Part shown: positions 1-7,962 of the stretch, one piece after another | Numbering within the stretch: position 1 is the first letter of the stretch | How the letters are laid out: the number at the start of each line of letters is the position of its first letter | Assembly: GCA_001412365.1 (NCBI GenBank) | Contig: LKUE01000158.1 | Location: forward strand, 1-22,092 | Direction of reading: 5' to 3' | Source: Desulfuromonas sp. SDB | GTDB taxonomy: Bacteria > SDB-A | DNA: 22,092 bases | The notes under the pieces: model-generated | Databases searched by the model: none | Seen by the model: only the letters and a program-made list of their open reading frames with translations | What the model was told of the DNA's origin: nothing | Translations under genes and position numbers: made by a program

Positions 1-1
1 T

Positions 2-118
2 AAAAAAGCATTTGTTCAAAGAGCAAGTTGCTGTCTAAATCCCCAGCATGAGGATATCGGTCAGGATCTATTGGATTTTGCCTCTGAGATTGGGTTGAAA
101 TGTGTTCAGTACTATTAA
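2..118 (+). CDS. C-terminal fragment of an unrecognised protein
   Basis: An open frame runs from the window edge to a TAA at 116-118 and encodes 38 residues without a stop. It ends in LLDFASEIGLKCVQYY, a composition that looks like the closing helix and strand of a globular protein. Two adjacent cysteines lie near residues 10-11 of the fragment. The N-terminus lies outside the window, so no family can be named. It reads in the same direction as the GNAT gene that follows about 45 bases later and may be co-transcribed with it. It could be a chance open frame, because 117 bases is short. Confidence 0.45.
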   Translation, partial: KKAFVQRASCCLNPQHEDIGQDLLDFASEIGLKCVQYY

Positions 119-162
119 TTATCCCGGTTTGTGGCATTTTCTTAAAATGAGAGGTTCAATTG

Positions 163-951
163 ATGAAACCGGAAGTTATTGAGGATAGACAAAAGATTTA
201 CCGTTATTTTTCAAAAAATACCGGTCTGTTTATATACAGTATTGGAGATTTAGACGATTTTTTCTGGCCTGATTGTTGCTTTTACTGTATCAAGGACGAT
301 AATGAAATTAAAGCAATTGCCCTGCTGTACACTGGCTTGTCCCTGCCCTGTTTTCTCGCTTTTTACAATGACTTAACTGAAAAAGAATATCTGGAAAAGT
401 TAGTTTTAAAATTAAGCGGTAATTTACCAGGTCAATTCTCAACTCACCTCAGCCTGGGAATAAGCACATACCTTACCGGTTTCAATCAGATTATACTCCA
501 GGGCAGATTTTACAAAATGTGGTTAAGATCAGATAATAATGTAAATAAATTCAGTGTTGAGAAAGTGGTTAAACTGGGACCAGAAGATATCAATGATATT
601 AAACAGCTTTATGTGGAAAGTTATCCGGAGAACTGGTTTGACCGTAAAATGCTGGAAACTGGACAATATTACGGAATCAGGCAACAAAACAAATTAGTAA
701 GTATTGCCGGAGTACATGTCTATTCGCCAGATTACGGTGTTGCTGCATTGGGAAATATCACCACCCATCCCCTGTGGAGAGGTCAGGGATGGGGCACCGC
801 GGTGACTGCCAGATTATGCCGGTCTCTTTTACAATCGGTTAAGGTTATCGGATTAAATGTCAAGTCCGACAATCTGGCTGCAGTCAGTTGCTATGAAAAA
901 TTAGGTTTTGAGATTATTGCTGAATTTGATGAGTTTGTGGTAAAAAGATAA
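163..951 (+). CDS. GNAT-family N-acetyltransferase
   Basis: Probably transfers an acetyl group from acetyl-CoA to an unknown amine in the cytoplasm. The C-terminal half (about residues 130-262) is a recognisable GNAT fold. Its acetyl-CoA-binding motif A is GNITTHPLWRGQGWGTAV (an R/Q-x-x-G-x-G/A core), followed by the typical NVKSDNLAAVSCYEKLGFE segment. The N-terminal half (about 1-125) is weakly similar in layout and may be a degenerate GNAT-like domain, as in FR47-like proteins. A TTG at 160 precedes the ATG at 163. I prefer the ATG because GAGAGG at 149-154 then sits 8 bases away, giving 262 residues. The HPP gene starts 2 bases after the stop, so the two are probably translated together. 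The substrate cannot be read from the sequence. Confidence 0.85.
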   Translation: MKPEVIEDRQKIYRYFSKNTGLFIYSIGDLDDFFWPDCCFYCIKDDNEIKAIALLYTGLSLPCFLAFYNDLTEKEYLEKLVLKLSGNLPGQFSTHLSLGISTYLTGFNQIILQGRFYKMWLRSDNNVNKFSVEKVVKLGPEDINDIKQLYVESYPENWFDRKMLETGQYYGIRQQNKLVSIAGVHVYSPDYGVAALGNITTHPLWRGQGWGTAVTARLCRSLLQSVKVIGLNVKSDNLAAVSCYEKLGFEIIAEFDEFVVKR

Positions 952-953
952 TT

Positions 954-1469
954 ATGGGGATTAAAAATTATTTTAGCAATATACTGGACCCGAGATTTGG
1001 TCCCCATTGGTTAAGTTATATTTTTCAAAGTCTGCTGGCTACGTTGGCTATATTTGTTGTGCTGATAACTCTTCGCCAGCAAAATTTACTGGTGGCTGCA
1101 TCTCTTGCTGCCACCGCTTTTACTGTTTTTGTAATCCCAAACAGCATGGCTGCTTCTTCCCGGAATGTTGTTGGCGGACATGTTGTGGGTTTAATTTTTG
1201 GTTCACTATTTGCCCTGTTCCCCCAGAATACTGATTTAGCTATGAATTTAATGCATGCTTTAGCAGTGGGAAGTTCAATATTAGTTATGTCGGTGACCAA
1301 TACCGAGCATCCTCCCGCTGCGGGAACTGCCCTGGGTGTGGTGATTGCCGGTTTTTCATACCGGATAGTTTTAGGGGTGGTGATGGGAGTGGCCATACTG
1401 GCGATGATCCACCAGTTACTTAAACCAGTGTTAATTGATCTTATTGCCAATCCTTTTGAAAAAAAATAA
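954..1469 (+). CDS. HPP-family integral membrane protein
   Basis: A 171-residue inner-membrane protein with about four hydrophobic segments (near residues 22-42, 45-65, 72-92 and 130-155). It carries the family signature HPPAAGTALG, with His-Pro-Pro at residues 119-121. HPP proteins (PF04982) are small membrane proteins; plant and cyanobacterial members have been linked to nitrite transport, but most bacterial members are uncharacterised, so the substrate here is unknown. Length matches the single-domain form without a C-terminal CBS extension. The ATG lies 2 bases after the GNAT stop, with no strong Shine-Dalgarno, which suggests translational coupling. The 12-base gap to the convergent gene downstream holds no obvious terminator. 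Confidence 0.85.
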   Translation: MGIKNYFSNILDPRFGPHWLSYIFQSLLATLAIFVVLITLRQQNLLVAASLAATAFTVFVIPNSMAASSRNVVGGHVVGLIFGSLFALFPQNTDLAMNLMHALAVGSSILVMSVTNTEHPPAAGTALGVVIAGFSYRIVLGVVMGVAILAMIHQLLKPVLIDLIANPFEKK

Positions 1470-1481
1470 ATTCCAGTTAGT

Positions 1482-3035
1482 TTAATTAATCTGTAAAAAT
1501 TTTAGGGAGGAGTTGTTCTCTGAACTGGTCATGCGGATAAAGTAAATAGCGGATGCATATAAGTCAAATTGATTAAACCAGAATTCCAGTTGATGGTTTC
1601 CCCCGGATAAATACTGGTCTATCAAAGTGTATAAATTCCGTCCACATAGATCATAAATGGCAATTTTCACCGTTTGATCCTGAGTCAGAGAAAATTCCAC
1701 TCTATATTTTCGGTTTCCTAAATCAGTAAACCTTATTTGATTAGTTCTATCCGGACTCGGGAGTGGTTCTTGAACAGAACCCGGATTTGAATCCACTTCA
1801 TAATGATAACCTAAATCTACCTGACCGATGTCAACCTGATGATCAGTTCGCGTGGTCAGGTTTTCTAATCCTACTGTGGAAGATGTGTTGCTTCCGGAAT
1901 CCACGCAGGGACTTTGCCCAGACTGACCGGCTTGAGTTTGGCTTAAGTAAAATTCACCGTTAGGACCGGTTGCAAATAGGGGGTCATAATCAATAATTCC
2001 GGTTCCGGTCCATCCATTTTCAATACAGCAGTAACTTACATTTGCTGAACTTCCGGTAGCGGGATCTAAATATATCTGGTGGTAGGGGGAGTTCAATGAA
2101 AAATTGTTCCAGATAATACAATCTCTGATTTGAGGAATCTGAATAGACTGATTTAGAACATAAACAGCACCACCCTCCAGATATGATTGATTTTCGAAGA
2201 AGGTATTGTTGGCTACCAGAGATCCGTCATATCTTATGTAAATTCCTCCTCCGGTAGGAGCTTGATTTCCGTAAATCAAATTATTCTTTACAATCTGTTG
2301 ACTCCCGTAATGTCCGATCCACAGGCAAATTCCACCCCCTCCCCAATAGGAAGTTGAACTAACTGTATTATAGCGGATTATATTATCGGTGATACTCACC
2401 CGGCATTGATTAGCATAAATAGCTGCGCCGCTATGACCGGTGGTGTTGTATTCAAAAATATTTCCAGATATCTCCGCTTCACAGATTGCCCCGGTCCAGC
2501 CATCTAAGGTTATTCCAGCCCCATTGTGAATGGAACTGTTATGGTGGAACCAGCAGTTCCGAATAATAGGATCACCATAATAAATTGAGTAAACTGCTCC
2601 TCCCATGCTGGCAGTGTTGTAGGAAAATATGCAGTTTAAAATTTTAGGTGAGCAGTCATCAATATAAATTGCTCCTCCCCGGTTTCCATCCATGCCGTAG
2701 GCATTGCCATTAGTTACGTTGAAACCGTCAACTACGGAGAAACTATCTTCTCCTCTTGTAAAATTAATTCCCCGATGGGGATCACTGGAATCAGCTTCAC
2801 AGTCAATAATGGTTGAATCCGCCCCCTTATCAGAAATCAGTAGAATCGGTTTTCCCTGGAAATCAATATCCCGGTTTCCTGTACCCCTGTATATTCCCGG
2901 GGCAACTACTACCGTATCTCCACCACCCGCAGCATCTATTCCCTGTTGTATATTCGCATATTGTTGAGGGATACGTATGATAATGGAGACAAGTACACAT
3001 TCCAGAAATAAATAATGGATGATCAGGTTGAACAT
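1482..3035 (-). CDS. Secreted right-handed parallel beta-helix protein with T9SS-type sorting domain
   Basis: A 517-residue exported protein. After a hydrophobic N-terminus (residues 3-21) comes the opening IPQQYANIQQGIDAAGGGDTVVVAPGIY-like turn (about 22-50) typical of pectate-lyase-fold repeat proteins. Repeated short strands with GG-A-x-Y/I and N-x-I/F-x-x-N patterns follow to about residue 350. The last 75 residues (FSLTQDQTVKIAIYDLCGR ... IYFIRM ... LKFLQIN) match the beta-sandwich sorting domain of type IX secretion cargo, so surface attachment or release is inferred. Members of this fold bind or cleave polysaccharides, but no catalytic set is evident. The start is supported by AAAGGGA 7 bases upstream. 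It is paralogous to the protein at 16017-17450: both share DTVVVAP and GEDSFSV. It is transcribed divergently from the trehalose operon. Confidence 0.85.
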   Translation of the reverse strand: MFNLIIHYLFLECVLVSIIIRIPQQYANIQQGIDAAGGGDTVVVAPGIYRGTGNRDIDFQGKPILLISDKGADSTIIDCEADSSDPHRGINFTRGEDSFSVVDGFNVTNGNAYGMDGNRGGAIYIDDCSPKILNCIFSYNTASMGGAVYSIYYGDPIIRNCWFHHNSSIHNGAGITLDGWTGAICEAEISGNIFEYNTTGHSGAAIYANQCRVSITDNIIRYNTVSSTSYWGGGGICLWIGHYGSQQIVKNNLIYGNQAPTGGGIYIRYDGSLVANNTFFENQSYLEGGAVYVLNQSIQIPQIRDCIIWNNFSLNSPYHQIYLDPATGSSANVSYCCIENGWTGTGIIDYDPLFATGPNGEFYLSQTQAGQSGQSPCVDSGSNTSSTVGLENLTTRTDHQVDIGQVDLGYHYEVDSNPGSVQEPLPSPDRTNQIRFTDLGNRKYRVEFSLTQDQTVKIAIYDLCGRNLYTLIDQYLSGGNHQLEFWFNQFDLYASAIYFIRMTSSENNSSLKFLQIN

Positions 3036-3119
3036 AAATAATCCCTTTAATTATGATTTTATATCCAAAAAGAACTAAATTACAGTTGTTTTTACAGGAG
3101 ATATATTTACGTATTTAAG

Positions 3120-3147
3120 TGTAAATTTGTGTATTTTAAAATATAAT
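3120..3147 (+). promoter_or_regulatory. Possible sigma-70-like promoter for the trehalose operon
   Basis: The 200-base divergent gap (3036-3235) is very A+T-rich. It contains a perfect TATAAT at 3142-3147, with a weak -35-like TGTAAA at 3120-3125 and a 16-base spacer. It would give a leader of roughly 80 bases before the ATG at 3236. The -35 match is poor and such hexamers arise easily in A+T-rich DNA, so this is only a candidate. Confidence 0.22.
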
Positions 3148-3235
3148 TCAGTTATTCCTGTTATTTTTTTTCATTATATGTTACAATAATTAAACCACGT
3201 AATTTTGCAATTTTAATCACAGGAATTTTAATAAG

Positions 3236-5425
3236 ATGAGTAAGAAAAGACTGGTAATAATATCTAACCGGCTTCCTGTATCTGTTGAAATTAAAGATGA
3301 AATCCAATATCACCAGAGCATGGGAGGATTGGCTACCGGATTATCATCTTTTTATCAGAATTATAATTGTGTGTGGGTGGGTTGGAGTGGTTTAACTGAT
3401 GAAGAGGTCAACCCTGAACAAAGAAAGGAAATTACCCGGCAGTTAAAACAGGAATATCAGTGTCATCCCCTGTTTTTACCGGAAAAGCATCTGAATAATT
3501 ATTACTATGGATTTTGCAATGAAAGTATCTGGCCCTTGTTTCATTATTTCAACCAATATGCAATATTCAAAAAGGAATATTGGGAGTCTTACTATCAGGT
3601 GAACAAATTTTTTTCTGAAAAGTTAACTAAGATTTTAGATACAGGTGATATTTTATGGATACATGATTATCATTTATTTTTGCTCCCCGGTATGATTAGA
3701 AAAAAATTTCCGGATCTGGCAATAGGTTATTTCCTCCATATCCCCTTTCCTTCATTTGAAATATTCAGATTATTGCCCTGGAGAAAAGAACTCCTGGAAG
3801 GTGTAATCTGTTCTGATCTAATCGGATTTCATACTTACGATTATGTCCGTCATTTTCTATCCAGCGTCAGAAGGATTTTAGGTTATGAACATACTTTAGG
3901 AAAATTAAAAGTTAAAAATCATGTGGCTTTAGTGGATATTTTTCCCATGGGTATTGAATACAGCAAATTTGCTACGGCAGTCAGAAAAAAGGAGATAAAG
4001 AAGGAGATAAAAAAAATAAAAGATAACTTGCCTAAGAAAAAAATAATTCTTTCCATTGATCGAATGGACTACACCAAAGGGATTGAACAGAGGTTGAAAT
4101 CTTATGAGATTTTCCTGGAAAAATTTCCCAAGTATCATCAGCAGGTTACTTTAATACTGGTAGCGGTGCCTTCCCGTACTGAAGTTGAACAGTATCAGGA
4201 GTTGAAGAAAGTTATTGAAGTTTTAGTTGCCGAGATCAACGGAAAGTACGGAGGAATAAGCTGGACTCCGATAATTTTTATCTACCGCGCATTTCTTTTT
4301 GAAGAATTAGCTGCGTTGTACAACATTGCGGATGTATGCCTGGTTACTCCGATCAGAGATGGAATGAATTTAATTGCCAAGGAATATATTGCTTCTAAAG
4401 GTAATCAGCCGGGAGTTTTAATTTTAAGTGAAATGGCGGGAGCGGTAGAAGAAATGGGAGAGGTGCTGGTTATTAATCCAAATGATTTTGATCAAATTGC
4501 TCAGGCTATTGATCAAGCTTTAAGTATGCCTGAGCAGGAACAGAAAGAGAGAAACGCAGTAGTAAGAGACAGGTTGAAAAGATATGACATTATTAAATGG
4601 GCTACTGATTTCATTGACAGTTTGTTTCTGATAAAAAAATACCAAAATGATCTGAAAGAAAAAAAATTAAGCCGAAAGTACCAAAAGAAGATAATCGAAG
4701 AGTACATAAAGTCTCAAAATTCACTTTTTCTTCTTGATTATGACGGTACATTGAGGGAATTCCACAAAAAGCCGTCCAAAGCGGTTCCCTCTGAAAAACT
4801 ACTGAAAATTTTAAACGATTTATCCGAAAAATCCCGTGTGGTTATTATAAGCGGAAGAAATGCAAAAACTTTAGATCAATGGTTTAAATCAGTAAGAAAT
4901 TTAGATTTAATAGCAGAACACGGAGTGTGGATTAAAAAATCAGGCTGTTCCTGGGAAACTGTGGAACCATTGAGTCCGGAGTGGAAAGATCAAATAAAAC
5001 CGGTTCTTGAATACTTTGTGGACCGTACTCCGGGCAGTTTTATTGAAGAAAAAGATTATTCACTGGTCTGGCATTTCCGGGGGATTGACCCTGCGCTGGC
5101 TACGGTGAGATCAAATGAATTAAAAGAAACTCTGTTTTGCATGATTGGAAATTTAGATATCGGGATTTTGGAAGGAAATAAAGTTATTGAAATTAAAAAT
5201 TCAGGCATTAACAAAGGACGGGGAGCGCTTTACTTTATCAATGAACAGGATTGGGATTTTATTTTTGCGGCGGGAGACGATGTTACCGATGAGGATATAT
5301 TTCAGGTGCTTCCGGAAAATGCCTGGTCTATAAAAGTGGGATCAGGTTTTTCCAATGCTAAATACACCTTGAATTCAGTGGAGGAGGTGGTTGTTCTGCT
5401 GGAAAAAATGGGAGGTAAAAATTGA
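3236..5425 (+). CDS. otsAB: Bifunctional trehalose-6-phosphate synthase / trehalose-6-phosphate phosphatase
   Basis: A 729-residue cytoplasmic fusion that makes trehalose in two steps: NDP-glucose plus glucose-6-phosphate gives trehalose-6-phosphate, which is then dephosphorylated. Residues 1-470 are the GT20 synthase: ISNRLPVSVE and MGGLATGL near the N-terminus, WIHDYHLFLLPG, YFLHIPFPS, LSIDRMDYTKGIEQR, RDGMNLIAKEY and SEMAGAVEEMG. Residues about 495-725 are the HAD phosphatase: motif I DYDGTLRE with nucleophile Asp501 and Asp503, motif II VVIISGR, and the metal-binding GDDVTDEDIF near 680. All key motifs of both domains appear intact. A lysine-rich stretch (KKEIKKEIKKIK, about residues 257-268) precedes the donor-site motif. 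An AGGA lies 11 bases before the ATG. The stop overlaps the start of the next gene, a second trehalose-forming enzyme. Confidence 0.95.
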   Translation: MSKKRLVIISNRLPVSVEIKDEIQYHQSMGGLATGLSSFYQNYNCVWVGWSGLTDEEVNPEQRKEITRQLKQEYQCHPLFLPEKHLNNYYYGFCNESIWPLFHYFNQYAIFKKEYWESYYQVNKFFSEKLTKILDTGDILWIHDYHLFLLPGMIRKKFPDLAIGYFLHIPFPSFEIFRLLPWRKELLEGVICSDLIGFHTYDYVRHFLSSVRRILGYEHTLGKLKVKNHVALVDIFPMGIEYSKFATAVRKKEIKKEIKKIKDNLPKKKIILSIDRMDYTKGIEQRLKSYEIFLEKFPKYHQQVTLILVAVPSRTEVEQYQELKKVIEVLVAEINGKYGGISWTPIIFIYRAFLFEELAALYNIADVCLVTPIRDGMNLIAKEYIASKGNQPGVLILSEMAGAVEEMGEVLVINPNDFDQIAQAIDQALSMPEQEQKERNAVVRDRLKRYDIIKWATDFIDSLFLIKKYQNDLKEKKLSRKYQKKIIEEYIKSQNSLFLLDYDGTLREFHKKPSKAVPSEKLLKILNDLSEKSRVVIISGRNAKTLDQWFKSVRNLDLIAEHGVWIKKSGCSWETVEPLSPEWKDQIKPVLEYFVDRTPGSFIEEKDYSLVWHFRGIDPALATVRSNELKETLFCMIGNLDIGILEGNKVIEIKNSGINKGRGALYFINEQDWDFIFAAGDDVTDEDIFQVLPENAWSIKVGSGFSNAKYTLNSVEEVVVLLEKMGGKN
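5411..5416 (+). promoter_or_regulatory. Shine-Dalgarno fixing the TTG start of the TreT-like gene
   Basis: GGAGGT lies inside the end of the OtsAB coding region, 5 bases before the TTG at 5422-5424. No ATG lies nearby in frame, so this site supports the unusual start codon and the 4-base TTGA overlap. Confidence 0.7.
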
Positions 5426-6636
5426 TCAGTTTAGAAGATTATTATGATTTGGTCGGAGATAAGGTAATATCCACTATACATAAAAAAGCACGGAAAATAT
5501 TAGGACATCATGTTCTGCATATAAATTCAACCTACCAGGGAGGAGGGGTTGCTGAAATTCTATCTTCACTGGTTCCCCTGATGAATGATATTGGAATTGA
5601 TGCAGGATGGAGGATACTTCATGGTAATCCCGATTTCTTCACCATAACCAAGAAATTCCACAATGCACTTCAGGGAGACAAAATAAATCTCAGTGATAAA
5701 AAGAAATCCCTGTATCTGAAAACCAATCAGGATTTTTCTGTTTACACTCACCTTAATCATAATTGTATTATCATTCACGATCCCCAACCGTTACCTCTAA
5801 TTAAATATTTCACCAAAAGGGAACCTTGGATATGGAGGTGTCATATTGATATATCCAATCCCAATCCAAGGTTATGGGCGTTCCTGAAAAAAATGATTAT
5901 TAAATATGATCACATGATTATTTCCAATGAAAATTACCGGAAGCCTAACTGTGCTGTTGATCAAACTATAATCTATCCGGTCATTGATCCCCTTTCTCTG
6001 AAAAACAAAGAATTACCGGAAAAATCAATTAACAAGTTTCTCCGGAAATTCAATATCCCTATGGATAAGCCAATTATCTCTCAAATTTCAAGATTTGATA
6101 AATGGAAAGATCCTCTGGGAGTATTGGAAATATTCAAGCAGGTTAAAAAATCAGTGGATTGCCGTTTGATTTTATGCGGCAGTATGGCTTCTGATGATCC
6201 GGAGGGAATTAAAATTTACGACAAGGTCAAGAAAAAAGCAAAGAAATACATTGAAAATGGAGAGGTCATACTAATAACTTTGGACAACGATATCCTGGTA
6301 AATGTGCTGCAGAGAATCTCCAAAGTGATTATCCAAAAATCACTTAAAGAAGGATTCGGTTTAACTGTTACTGAAGCGATGTGGAAAAAAACTCCGGTGA
6401 TAGCATCAAAAAGTGGGGGAATCCCCCTTCAAATTGACCACGAAGTTAATGGATTACTGATTGATCCCAGCGATATGAACGGATTTGCACAGGGGATTAT
6501 TAAATTACTTAAAGATCAGAAATATGCTGAAAGGCTGGGACAGAATGCCCGGGAGAAAGTAAGTGATAATTTTTTGATAACCCGGTTACTGGAAGATTAC
6601 ATGGATTTAATTACCAAAGTTTTATATGGAATTTAA
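5422..6636 (+). CDS. treT: GT4 glycosyltransferase, TreT-like trehalose synthase
   Basis: A 404-residue cytoplasmic enzyme that probably joins NDP-glucose to glucose to form trehalose directly and reversibly, as TreT does in Thermococcus and Pyrococcus. It shows the TreT hallmark HINSTYQGGGVAEIL (His33 to about Leu47), then HDPQPLPLI, WRCHIDISNPNP, and the donor-site sequence ISQISRFDKWKDPLGV. The GT4 E-x7-E motif is EGFGLTVTE (Glu310, Glu318), followed by TPVIASKSGGIPLQI. Length agrees with TreT. Fungal-type trehalose phosphorylase shares the same fold and HINSTYQGGGVAE motif, so phosphorolysis is an alternative that sequence reading alone cannot exclude. It starts at TTG and overlaps otsAB by 4 bases, a strong sign of translational coupling. 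Confidence 0.88.
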   Translation: MISLEDYYDLVGDKVISTIHKKARKILGHHVLHINSTYQGGGVAEILSSLVPLMNDIGIDAGWRILHGNPDFFTITKKFHNALQGDKINLSDKKKSLYLKTNQDFSVYTHLNHNCIIIHDPQPLPLIKYFTKREPWIWRCHIDISNPNPRLWAFLKKMIIKYDHMIISNENYRKPNCAVDQTIIYPVIDPLSLKNKELPEKSINKFLRKFNIPMDKPIISQISRFDKWKDPLGVLEIFKQVKKSVDCRLILCGSMASDDPEGIKIYDKVKKKAKKYIENGEVILITLDNDILVNVLQRISKVIIQKSLKEGFGLTVTEAMWKKTPVIASKSGGIPLQIDHEVNGLLIDPSDMNGFAQGIIKLLKDQKYAERLGQNAREKVSDNFLITRLLEDYMDLITKVLYGI

Positions 6637-6744
6637 TCTTAGCAGTCCGGAAATTTTCACGTTCCAAAATCACCTTTAGTAATTTAAAATAACCTAGGGT
6701 TAAATAAACAATAAGTAATTAGGGATTAGCTAACTGGAGGTTGA

Positions 6745-7020
6745 ATGCCGATCTTGATTTTGTTATGGGGAATGATTGTGTACTCCTCTTCCGGGAATAT
6801 AATTTCAACGCCCCTGCTGCCGGATACCCTTAATTTTCACCATAATAATAATCTATGGACTGGATTTGACCAAAGGAATGGTGATATTGGGGATAGAAAT
6901 ACCGCAGCTTTGGAATTTCCCGGAGGTTCAGATGTCGATCATATCCTAAGAGGGTGCAATATTATTGGGTACCGGGATAGTGTGGGAGATACTATTGTGG
7001 TTTCCAATAAAATATGTTGA
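6745..7020 (+). CDS. N-terminal part of a secreted sorting-domain protein, ending at an in-frame TGA
   Basis: A 91-residue frame starting at an ATG with TGGAGG at 6735-6740. It opens with a hydrophobic stretch (PILILLWGMIVYSSS) that could be a short signal peptide. The TGA at 7018-7020 is followed in exactly the same frame by 300 more codons (7024-7926), and nothing else separates the two parts. The fragment carries its own good ribosome binding site while the second part does not, so the two are best read as one 394-codon gene with an internal TGA. That TGA may be a nonsense mutation, a sequencing or assembly error, or a recoded codon. The domain in this part is unrecognised; features visible are the aromatic, Asp-rich text around DVDHILRG. 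Confidence 0.6.
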   Translation: MPILILLWGMIVYSSSGNIISTPLLPDTLNFHHNNNLWTGFDQRNGDIGDRNTAALEFPGGSDVDHILRGCNIIGYRDSVGDTIVVSNKIC

Positions 7021-7023
7021 CAC

Positions 7024-7926
7024 ATGCTCAATGAATGGGAGATTTCCTACAGTTGGTGGGAATGGAAAAGTGATTCACTGCTTAAAAGCACTTATTTTCT
7101 CAGTGATATTGAACACAGTTCATTTATAACCCTGGAAAGGGAATTCTACTCCTGGTCCCAGGAGATCAACAGTGATTTTTTGATTTGCCATTCCCGGTTT
7201 ATCAATAAGTCTGAATTAAATTATTCCGATGTATATATTGGTTTTTACCTGGATTTCAATATGACTAATTTAAGCCATTTAAATGACCGGGTTGGTTATT
7301 TGGATTCATTGCAGTTAGCATATATGTACGATGCCGGGGATAGCAGTGAATTTATGGGAGTGAAAATCCTGAGTTCCGAGCCCGATTTCGGAGTTCATTA
7401 TTTTTGGCCGGAGGGAATTCCCTTTGAAGATCGTTATTATTACATGATCCTTACTTACCTGCCCAAACCAGGATATATTCCGGATACAGCGGGTAGCTAC
7501 AGTGTATGGATTAATACCGGTCCTTACTATTTAGCTTACCAAGATAGTGTTGATGTAACCTACGGGATTGTGGCTGGTGAAAACTGGACTGACTTCTTAA
7601 ACAATGCAGCCAGGATGGAATTTTTATACGACAGTACCAGCTTATCGGTGGAGGAACAGACAAATTATAATATCCAGTTTAAATTAACTATATCTCCAAA
7701 TCCCTGTGCAGGTAGATTAAATTTAATTTCAACATTGCCCTGTAAACTTAGCTACAGAATTATAAATATTTCCGGTCAAATTGTCGGACAGGGGGACTTC
7801 TCTCCCCAAACCCCTCAATCCAGTGAATTCATTCTTGATCTAAGTGGATATAATTCAGGAATTTACCTTTTTCAAGTCGAAAGTAGCGGACTGAATTTTT
7901 ATCGAAAATTGATTATCCTGAAATAG
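7024..7926 (+). CDS. C-terminal part of the TGA-interrupted secreted protein, with T9SS-type sorting domain
   Basis: 300 codons open in the same frame as 6745-7020, one codon after the TGA. The ATG at 7024 has no Shine-Dalgarno, so independent initiation is unlikely. The last 80 residues (ISPNP ... YRIINISGQIVGQG ... SGYNSGIYLFQVES ... RKLIILK) are a clear T9SS type A-like sorting domain, and the part before it is beta-rich and aromatic with no recognised catalytic motif. As encoded it lacks a signal peptide, which a sorting-domain cargo needs, and this again argues that it belongs to the frame upstream. If the TGA is a true stop, this is a pseudogene remnant. It is followed after 37 bases by the C69 peptidase. 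Confidence 0.6.
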   Translation: MLNEWEISYSWWEWKSDSLLKSTYFLSDIEHSSFITLEREFYSWSQEINSDFLICHSRFINKSELNYSDVYIGFYLDFNMTNLSHLNDRVGYLDSLQLAYMYDAGDSSEFMGVKILSSEPDFGVHYFWPEGIPFEDRYYYMILTYLPKPGYIPDTAGSYSVWINTGPYYLAYQDSVDVTYGIVAGENWTDFLNNAARMEFLYDSTSLSVEEQTNYNIQFKLTISPNPCAGRLNLISTLPCKLSYRIINISGQIVGQGDFSPQTPQSSEFILDLSGYNSGIYLFQVESSGLNFYRKLIILK

Positions 7927-7951
7927 AAAAAATTACAAAGACATAAAAACC

Positions 7952-7957
7952 AGGAGG
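7952..7957 (+). promoter_or_regulatory. Shine-Dalgarno supporting the GTG start of the C69 peptidase
   Basis: AGGAGG lies 5 bases before the GTG at 7963-7965. The next in-frame ATG (7981) is 23 bases away from it, so the GTG start is preferred. Confidence 0.7.
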
Positions 7958-7962
7958 ATAAG

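Noticed and set aside
1025-1450. A 141-codon open frame on the minus strand
   Set aside because: It lies fully opposite the HPP gene, whose signature motif and membrane segments are clear; the antisense product has no leader, motif or Shine-Dalgarno.
7017-7022. TTGACA, a perfect -35 hexamer, overlapping the internal TGA
   Set aside because: No -10-like hexamer lies 16-18 bases downstream and the ATG at 7024 has no Shine-Dalgarno, so a separate promoter for the second half is not supported.
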